A stretch of 64,000 nucleotides of DNA from Cerioporus squamosus (taxonomy: Eukaryota; Basidiomycota; Agaricomycetes; Polyporales; Polyporaceae). The position numbers and the translations under genes are program-made. The stretch is from assembly GCA_022592435.1 (NCBI GenBank), contig JABYQS010000022.1, positions 248,001 through 312,000 of the forward strand, given 5' to 3'. Under the pieces are notes generated by a model. It saw only the letters and a program-made list of their open reading frames with translations. It searched no databases and was not told where the DNA came from. Positions 58,016 to 64,000 of the stretch are shown in pieces. Every line of letters begins with the position of its first letter. Position 1 is the stretch's first letter.

Positions 58016-58563
58016 ATGTCGTCCAGCCTCCCCGCCGAAATGCAAGCTCTTTCCGTAAGACCCCATCCTTTACCTTCCTGGATGCTTGCCTGAATGACCG
58101 TGATCACCGACAGCTCGACGATGCTTGCCACAAGCCTTCGGAGACCCCTCCTGCGCAGGTCGACTGCTTCCCGTTGCCGCCGATTGACGAGTACCGGAAA
58201 CCCAGGTCTACAGGCATCTACTACTACGGAGTCTACATCCGCAAGGGCGCTCTCGAGGCGTACGCAAGACGCGTGAACCCTGAAGCCGAGAAGCACCCTC
58301 CCTCCGTCCAGCTCTTCTACGCGCTCGATTACCTGCGCTGGATCGTGAACGACAAATCCCTGGACATACAGGTCGCTGTGCTGCGGAAGCGGCACAAGGA
58401 GGCCATGCCATTCATTACGGAACGCAGGACGGCGAGGATATTGTGTTTGTTCCCCTTTGAGGAGGATGCGCTCGAGAACAGGATGTCGGCGGAGAACGTG
58501 GAGAAAGTGGCTGATGCGCTGGGCTGCAAGCCGGATTGGTTTGAGATCTTCTTCTTCTGCTAG
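58016..58563 (+). CDS. Small hypothetical protein (162 aa)
   Basis: Two exons (58016-58054 and 58114-58563). The first is only 13 codons (MSSSLPAEMQALS). The body has IDEYRKPRSTGIYYYGVYIR, LFYALDYLRWIVNDKSLDI and a C-terminus GCKPDWFEIFFFC. There is no signal peptide or membrane segment. The start codon context is good and the splice sites are consensus (GTAAGA to GACAG). I do not recognise the family. The layout resembles the small, often expanded cytosolic proteins of Agaricomycetes with no known function. Confidence 0.65.
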
Positions 58564-58918
58564 AAGGTACGTCTGCAGCAGGTCGTCGTTGCCGTTCTGC
58601 GTATTCATTCATCCTTCGACCTCCTGATAGCTAGTCTCGTACCCAGACGGTCGGTTTGAAGCCGCACCCCACCACCGCGCTTACTGAAGCTTGCAACCCT
58701 CGTCTCGGTCGCCCGCCCGTCCTAGGTCGGCTTCATCCTCTGCGTTCCAAACCTCCCTCCTGTTATCCCACCGTCCATGCATCTGCATTGCCACCTCGCA
58801 TCACTCACATTATCTGTATTTCATACCCTTGCATCCTGATCATCACTGTCCCAGTCTGCTCTCTATTGGATTGTCGCTTTTCGTGTATGTCTATCGCTGT
58901 CCTTGCATAATGCATCGT
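58564..58918. other. Gap between hypothetical gene and transposable element
   Basis: 355 bp; contains a short relic (58635-58684) resembling the terminal repeat of the element to its right. Confidence 0.4.
58635..58684 (+). repeat. Degenerate copy of the element's terminal repeat
   Basis: tctcgtacccagac followed, after a few changed bases and a 3-nt gap, by gcaccccaccaccgc matches the start of the inverted repeat at 58921. Both copies translate to similar peptides (LVSYPD...APHHR), hinting that the repeat may derive from a coding sequence. Confidence 0.55.
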
Positions 58919-59523
58919 GGTCTCGTACCCAGACTATGTACGGGATGAGGTCGCACCCCACCACCGCACCTACCCGAACGTCTGGGGCAGTTTGATAGAG
59001 ACCTCCTACCTCCCCCCCGTGGGAACTTTTCCGGGCTTAAGCGCCCCCGAGTCCTGAGGGCAGCGCGTCACAGGTGACAGATGGCCGTGTTTCTACTGAG
59101 ATCTTCATATGTATACTCCCCAGAACATGACTGAGAGGTCGAGAGAACGTGCAAGAACATCAGGAGATTTTCTGAACCATTTGCTGCTCAGGAAATACTC
59201 CCCAAGTCGTTGGTAGGCAGTAGAGTAGTACTGCAGACAGGGCAGGAGGCTCAATACTGGGAGCGGCGCTATGGTTCTTGGTTCCAATCATGCCCAAACA
59301 TCTCGGGCACGATCAGAGGTCTTGCGAGACTAGAATACAGGTGAATAACATCTAGACCAAGTGCAAAGTAGCTGCGAGGCGGTCGGAGCTCGGGGGCGCT
59401 TAAGCCCGGAAAAGTTCCCACGGGGGGGAGGTAGGAGGTCTCTATCAAACTGCCCCAGACGTTCGGGTAGGTGCGGTGGTGGGGTGCGACCTCATCCCGT
59501 ACATAGTCTGGGTACGAGACCAA
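58919..59523. mobile_element. Non-autonomous Mutator-like element (perfect 133-bp TIRs)
   Basis: The left arm 58919-59051 and right arm 59389-59521 are perfect inverted copies over 133 bp by visual comparison. The unit is flanked by the 9-bp direct repeat ATGCATCGT (58910-58918 and 59524-59532), as expected of a target-site duplication. Long terminal repeats with a 9-bp duplication are the signature of Mutator-like elements (MULEs). The 340-bp interior has no transposase, so mobility would need an autonomous relative elsewhere. A minus-strand open frame (59269-59535) covers the right arm and part of the interior (YPDYVRDEVAPHHRTYPNV, LYSSLARPLIVPEMFGHDW) and looks protein-like, so the element may carry a captured gene fragment. 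Identical arms indicate recent formation or gene conversion. Confidence 0.8.
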
Positions 59524-59532
59524 ATGCATCGT

Positions 59533-59876
59533 CATTCAATCGTGGGCTCCTCAAGAGTGTAGCACGCTTGTGAAGCTGGTCCGTAGATGTGCACGCGCTA
59601 CTTTTCGGTTCCGTTACTGCCAATGCTGGTTGGCTGAGGATATGTGGCTTCAGGTCAAACACACGACGTCCACATAAGAATTCCACCATACTCTCATTGG
59701 ATGGATGCTCGACAGCATCGCGAGTGATGGATGTAGAGAAGCCGATAAGTAAGTACTCTAGTTAACTACTAAGTATACAACAAACCTCACCAGTCAGTAT
59801 ATAGGCCAGGAGCAGAACGACCGAAGCGTCGGCACTGTCTAGGAACGCATAACCTATGCCCATGCGTGTCATGGGG
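59533..59876. other. Gap between the element and the serine-rich gene
   Basis: 344 bp, no feature; includes the 3' flank of the serine-rich gene. Confidence 0.4.
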
Positions 59877-62003
59877 CTAACGATGCACTCCCGCCGCGAA
59901 GATGATCGCGATTATGCACGCTGCAAAGAGCAAGATCCCGCTCACCGCCGCAGCCGCTCGACATCTTCTTATCCACGGGTCTGTCCGCCGAGTGGTAGGC
60001 AAGCACCTCTTGAGTCGACGTGTCGACGCAGCATCCTTGTTTGGCGGCGTGAGGGACTCGAGGGAAGGCGCGAGAAGAGGATACCATGACGAAGCCTTCG
60101 CCCTCTTCTCCCCCATGTTCTTGTCAGTGGCCGAGGCGGCGGGCACGTCGGTGTCCGCCTTCCTCTCCTCTTCCGACGCCTTGACGAGCGGCGGCGGAGT
60201 CTGTCGCTTATGCCAGAGTGGCAGCACTGGTCCCCGTTCCTCCTCTTGCACCTCTCCGTCGCTCGTGAGAAGCCACCCTCCGATGAGCCAGCACCACGGC
60301 ATGATGAAGCCCACGCAGAACAGGACGAACGCGCAGGAGAACCGGCCCTCTCGCGCTTTCCCCGGTGACGGGAAGGCAAACCGCTCCGACCCAAACGACA
60401 GCCCCTTGAGCCAGCGTTTGTCGAGGAAGGTCTCGTCCGCCGGGGACGCGGAGCGCGGGGCGGTCAGCGACGAGTTCCGTGAGCGCGAGTGTGTGCTGGA
60501 CGGCGTCGGGTTGCCAGGCCGCAGACTGCTGCGGCTGGTCGGCCTGCTGGCGTGCATCGGCATCTGCCCGAACTCGTCCGCCCCGCCGAGATACACGTCG
60601 TCGTACAGGCCCGCGGGGAGCCTCTGCGCCGGATGGGTCGCGTGCGGAGTCTCGTCCGCGTCCGTCGTCATGCTCTCGCCTCGCGCGCTGTCCGACGCGA
60701 ACGAGCTCGGGTCGAGGTAGACGTTCGGGCCCAGCTCGTGGCCGAAGGAGAAACGCTGCTGCCCGGGCTCGGCGGTGGGCGTGTTGAGCGAGATGGACGG
60801 GGCGGTGATGAAGCTGCTCGTGCGCGCGCTCGCAGGCCCGCCGTACGATGCGCCGTCTTCGTAGATCACTGACACCTTGTTCGTCTGCCGCGGGCTGCCG
60901 ATCACTGTGGGCAGCGACGGAGGGGCCAGGCGCGACTTGCGCGGGATGGGTGGTGCTTGTCCCGCTGCGCAGGTGGGCGAGAGCCTGCCCGGGCCCGCGG
61001 CCTGCACGCTCATCGCGTTATGGAAGCTCGGCCGGAGATCGAGGGGCGGGATGACTGGGGGCGCGGCGGAGATGTTCGACTTGTGGGTGCTCGTCGAGGT
61101 CTGGCTGAGCGAACGCTTGAGAGGGCGGTTGATGAACGCGTTCAGACCATCTGCGGGGCAAATCTGAGTTCAATATACAGGCTCGTTGTGACGAGGGTGC
61201 GGCTGCGCGTACTTACTTATCCTGTCAAACGTCCGCGTGGAGTCCGGTGTGCGGGGCACGCTGTCGAGCGAGAGCTTCCTGTGTGGAGGGAACGGGACCT
61301 GCTGCTCGTGTATCGGCGACAGCTGCTTCGGCAGGATGTGACCCGTCACCCCATTCCGCACCGACCGGTCGCTCTCCACCTCCACATCCGAGTCCTCCGA
61401 GATGTACATCGAGTCCGTCGCTAGCTTGATTGACCTCGAGCTCCTTCTCCCAAGGGACGACGATGGCCGCTGGTCACGGTATCCTATGTGCGAGATGCCG
61501 CCAGGGGGCGCGTTCGACAGCGGAGTCAGCAGCAACGACGGCGAGGACGCGGACCGACTCATCGGCTGCGCGCCCCAGCCGGCCGTCGTGGGCGTGGTGA
61601 CCACCATGCTCATGCCGCTCACGCTCTTCGTGGGGCTGTCCTGTCCGTTCTGCCGCTGCAGATGCGAATACGGGTGGTACGGGGCCTTCCACAGGACGTG
61701 CGGCGGGCCCGGGTAGTCACGTATCTCTGGGGCCGCGGTAGTGGTGCTGACGGAGCTGGAGAGGCGCGAAGACTGCTTGCGGGTGAGCAGCGGGGTGCTG
61801 TCGAAGCCCGAGTGCCAGTGCCCGTCGAGGCTGGGGCGGCGGCTGACATGCCCGTGGGCCTCTTCGCTGCTCCTGCCAGCCTCCGTGCTCGACCCCGCCA
61901 GCGGGTCCCGCTCGTCTCCGTGGTGCCGTGTCCTGTCGGTATTGAGGGAGGAGGTGCTAGCTCCAAACATGCGCGAAATGGTGCTGACGGTGGCGTTGAA
62001 CAT
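59877..62003 (-). CDS. Serine-rich membrane protein (686 aa)
   Basis: Two minus-strand exons (62003-61217 and 61150-59877), joined at GATAA|GTAAGT, give 686 residues. The first 530 residues are Ser/Pro/Arg-rich and disordered, with many potential phosphorylation sites. Two hydrophobic segments lie near the C-terminus: CAFVLFCVGFIMPWCWLIGG (about 533-557) and AAAAVSGILLFAACIIAIIF (about 660-683). A Trp/Pro-rich turn in the first segment and a basic loop between them suggest a hairpin or two-pass anchoring of a long cytosolic domain. No known catalytic domain is present; it belongs to an uncharacterised fungal serine-rich protein group. An internal piece is duplicated at 54599-55002. Confidence 0.78.
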
Positions 62004-62707
62004 ACTGTGCTGTTACTGCCAGTCGAATCGGAAGTCGATGCCAGTGCTTAGCGGGATACCAAGAAGTGTGCAGTGTGTGAGCCAGCCGGAGGATTGCGGC
62101 ACAGCTAGCAATGAGAGCTGAGTACAACAGCAGCAGGCAAGGGAGAACACGCGGAGCAGTTATACGCACCACTGTGCCGAAGGCGCAGCCTCACCACGCC
62201 GGGGCGAGGACCCGCGAAATGAGCCTCGTGTGTGCCGCCTCCTGCGATATGGACGACTTCCACGCATCTGCAGGCCCTATCGTGCGAGGGTCGAGCTGAT
62301 GAGGAGCATACGTCAGCCTCAGCGAGCAGGGTAAAGACATGTGCATATACCGTTGTCACCGTGAAGGGCGGTCATAGCTAGTGGTGCTTGAGCCGACTCC
62401 TCGATTCCGGTGAGGATTGCAGTAACCTGTGAGCATGATGCACCATCTCTATTATCAGCGATGGGGAGTTCAGTGTGTTGTATTCCCTGACCAGCGATAG
62501 ACTCAAGTCGACTTAAAATCGGGATTTTCAGTGTCCCCACCGGCGTCTGTGTTGCCTAATGCGGCGGGCAGCCAAAGCGGACGATAGCATTTAAATTACC
62601 CCCGGCGTTCTGTGTCAGTGTCGTATAGGGCCAAAAGGAAAACATCCGCGCATCCGCAAAGCGGACTGGCGAGTGCATGCAAAAAGTCTGGAAGCGGTGT
62701 CCCATTA
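62004..62707. other. Intergenic upstream of the serine-rich gene
   Basis: 704 bp. No gene is supported. A T-run (TTTTT on the minus strand near 62680) lies beyond the tRNA 3' end. Confidence 0.4.
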
Positions 62708-62789
62708 GCCCACCGCGAGGGTCGAACTCGCAGCCTTCAGATACCCGCCTTTAAGAGTCTGACGCTCTATCCGATTGAGCTAGGCGGGC
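62708..62789 (-). tRNA. tRNA-Lys(CTT), second copy, 9-nt intron
   Basis: Identical to the tRNA at 3311-3392 except for one intron base: AAGGCGGGT instead of CAGGCGGGT (62743-62751 on the plus strand). All stems pair as in the first copy. A T-run lies about 25 bp past the 3' end. Confidence 0.95.
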
Positions 62790-63423
62790 CATGGAATATC
62801 TTGCAGCGTAAATTCTATAATGCGTAGAACACCCACGGGGGAAGTCTTGGATCTTGCTGTACTACTTACGGACCTTCATGTAATGGCGCAGGTCGAGGAA
62901 GAGAAACAGAGAAGTGAGGGAACGAGGGAAGGGTGTTATTGATATTCACTTAGATTACGAGCTCGCGTGCTACTCGTGAGGTTTCTAGGAGTTTCTAATG
63001 TACAATTACCTTTGTTATCATCCCGACTTTGGCCTTTGTTACTCTACGTTAGTCTTGCTTTGTTACATGTTTGTATATGTACTTGCGTGTCGCAACACGT
63101 CTCCTTACACAATTGCTAGAGCTCTTCCAACCGCAATTGACTTCTCTTGTCTTCCCACATCTGCTCCTGCCTCGCCTCGACCGTGTTTCTACAACAGGTG
63201 TCAGGACCAGCATTGATTCAGCCAGAGTACAGGAAGCTTGGGAAGTGTGCTAAGTACAGAGTCTGCGAGCTATAGCTAGGAACGAATGAACTTGCAGCAA
63301 ACAGCAAGCGGACAGAGTCCAGAACGAGCGCGTGAGCATACAAAATCGGATTGTTGAACTTACTATGGACTATGGACATTAGTTGTGCATTAGGCGCTAT
63401 GGGCACAGCCTCTTACGATTAGA
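62790..63423. other. Gene-free stretch with the right copy of the dispersed repeat
   Basis: No gene is supported. The repeat at 62974-63200 lies here. Confidence 0.4.
62974..63200 (+). repeat. Dispersed repeat, right copy
   Basis: Diverged match, in the same orientation, to 741-1004 near the left end. Confidence 0.5.
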
Positions 63424-64000
63424 TGTTAGGCTATGCTTCTTCCTTTCCTTTCAGGGTACGTTGTATGATACCATGTGGTTACCTGGCTTCTCTTTGTTTC
63501 CAGTCCATTTCAGTGTGTTCTGCAACACTCCGGACCTTTCTAGTTCTTTCTAGATATCTCTGGGCTGTACTAGACATGCCCTTGTGACCTTGTATTTGTT
63601 GTATCTTTGTCATCCTTTGTCATCGTCTGAGTCATCCCTACTCGTTCTGACTCAGACAGCATTATGCTCTCCTTTCTGTTGCTTACTCATGCTACTCCAG
63701 ACACAGTATATAAGGAGGGACTCTTGGGCTTCGTCTCCTCAGTCTTTTGCTCTACTGACTGAGGAGTAAGTACTCGCCTACCTATGCTTACTTATGCTTT
63801 ACTTACAAGTACTTTGTAGCTCGTGTTGTCCACTCGTCTGCTAGGTACTTGTGTCTATGCTATTAGTCTTTTGCTCTACTGACTGAGGACTCATGTTGTC
63901 CACTTGTCTGCTAGTCATTGCAACTTGCCTTCACAGGTTCAGACTTCATCACGGATAGTGTCTACGAATCGGCCATGAGACCATGTGTTCAAAGGCGCAC
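63424..64000 (+). mobile_element. Possible LTR retrotransposon end (partial)
   Basis: Starting around TGTTAGGCTATGC, the sequence has LTR-like composition: pyrimidine-rich upstream part, a TATA box (TATATAAGGAGGG, 63700-63712), a hairpin about 30 bp downstream (CCTCAGTC ... GACTGAGG, 63737-63764) and internal imperfect duplications. A possible 3' end is TTCACA at about 63940. No primer-binding site or protease/polymerase coding is visible before the window ends, so this is only a suggestion. Confidence 0.35.

Overview
The window is nuclear DNA of a filamentous basidiomycete, most likely a white-rot agaricomycete (polypore type). Genes are dense and on both strands, coding sequence is GC-rich, and nearly every gene is split by many 48-80 nt GT-AG introns. 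It carries a short-type class II manganese peroxidase gene, a heme-thiolate peroxidase gene, tRNA genes with introns, and an expanded F-box family. Coordinates below come from hand-spliced models checked for reading frame and, where possible, against paralogues inside the window.

Layout. 0-12 kb: the 3' end of a proline-rich gene, then F-box paralogues A (decayed), B and C, interleaved with tRNA-Lys(CTT), RCF1 (respiratory supercomplex factor), URM1 (ubiquitin-like sulfur carrier), a heme-thiolate peroxidase and ISD11 (iron-sulfur cluster assembly). 13-27 kb: a fungal protein kinase, the exopolyphosphatase PPX1, a manganese peroxidase gene with a one-base frame break, a DUF1308 protein and a 17-exon secreted S41 peptidase-like gene, also one base out of frame. 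27-42 kb: F-box paralogue D, an alpha/beta hydrolase, cytosolic seryl-tRNA synthetase, the COMPASS methyltransferase SET1, a mitochondrial ALDH7-type dehydrogenase and tRNA-Pro(CGG). 42-49 kb: the unfolded-protein-response sensor IRE1 and the ribosome-biogenesis WD40 protein JIP5. 49-64 kb: two tandem paralogues of an undescribed disordered family, one with and one without a signal peptide and membrane segment; a copied fragment of a serine-rich membrane protein gene; a hypothetical gene with an in-frame TGA; a small hypothetical gene; a Mutator-like non-autonomous element with perfect 133-bp inverted repeats; the intact serine-rich gene; a second tRNA-Lys(CTT); and LTR-like sequence at the right edge.

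The genes are mostly independent housekeeping loci with accessory genes between them (F-box family, peroxidases, repeats). The most distinctive observations are: both tRNA-Lys genes have a 9-nt intron complementary to the 5' acceptor strand of the same tRNA; the F-box paralogues share a five-exon architecture ending in a tiny exon that encodes (Y/F)R(V/I)L(T/S)F; the perfect-TIR element is probably young; and several otherwise well-preserved genes are exactly one base short, which could be real decay or residual assembly error.
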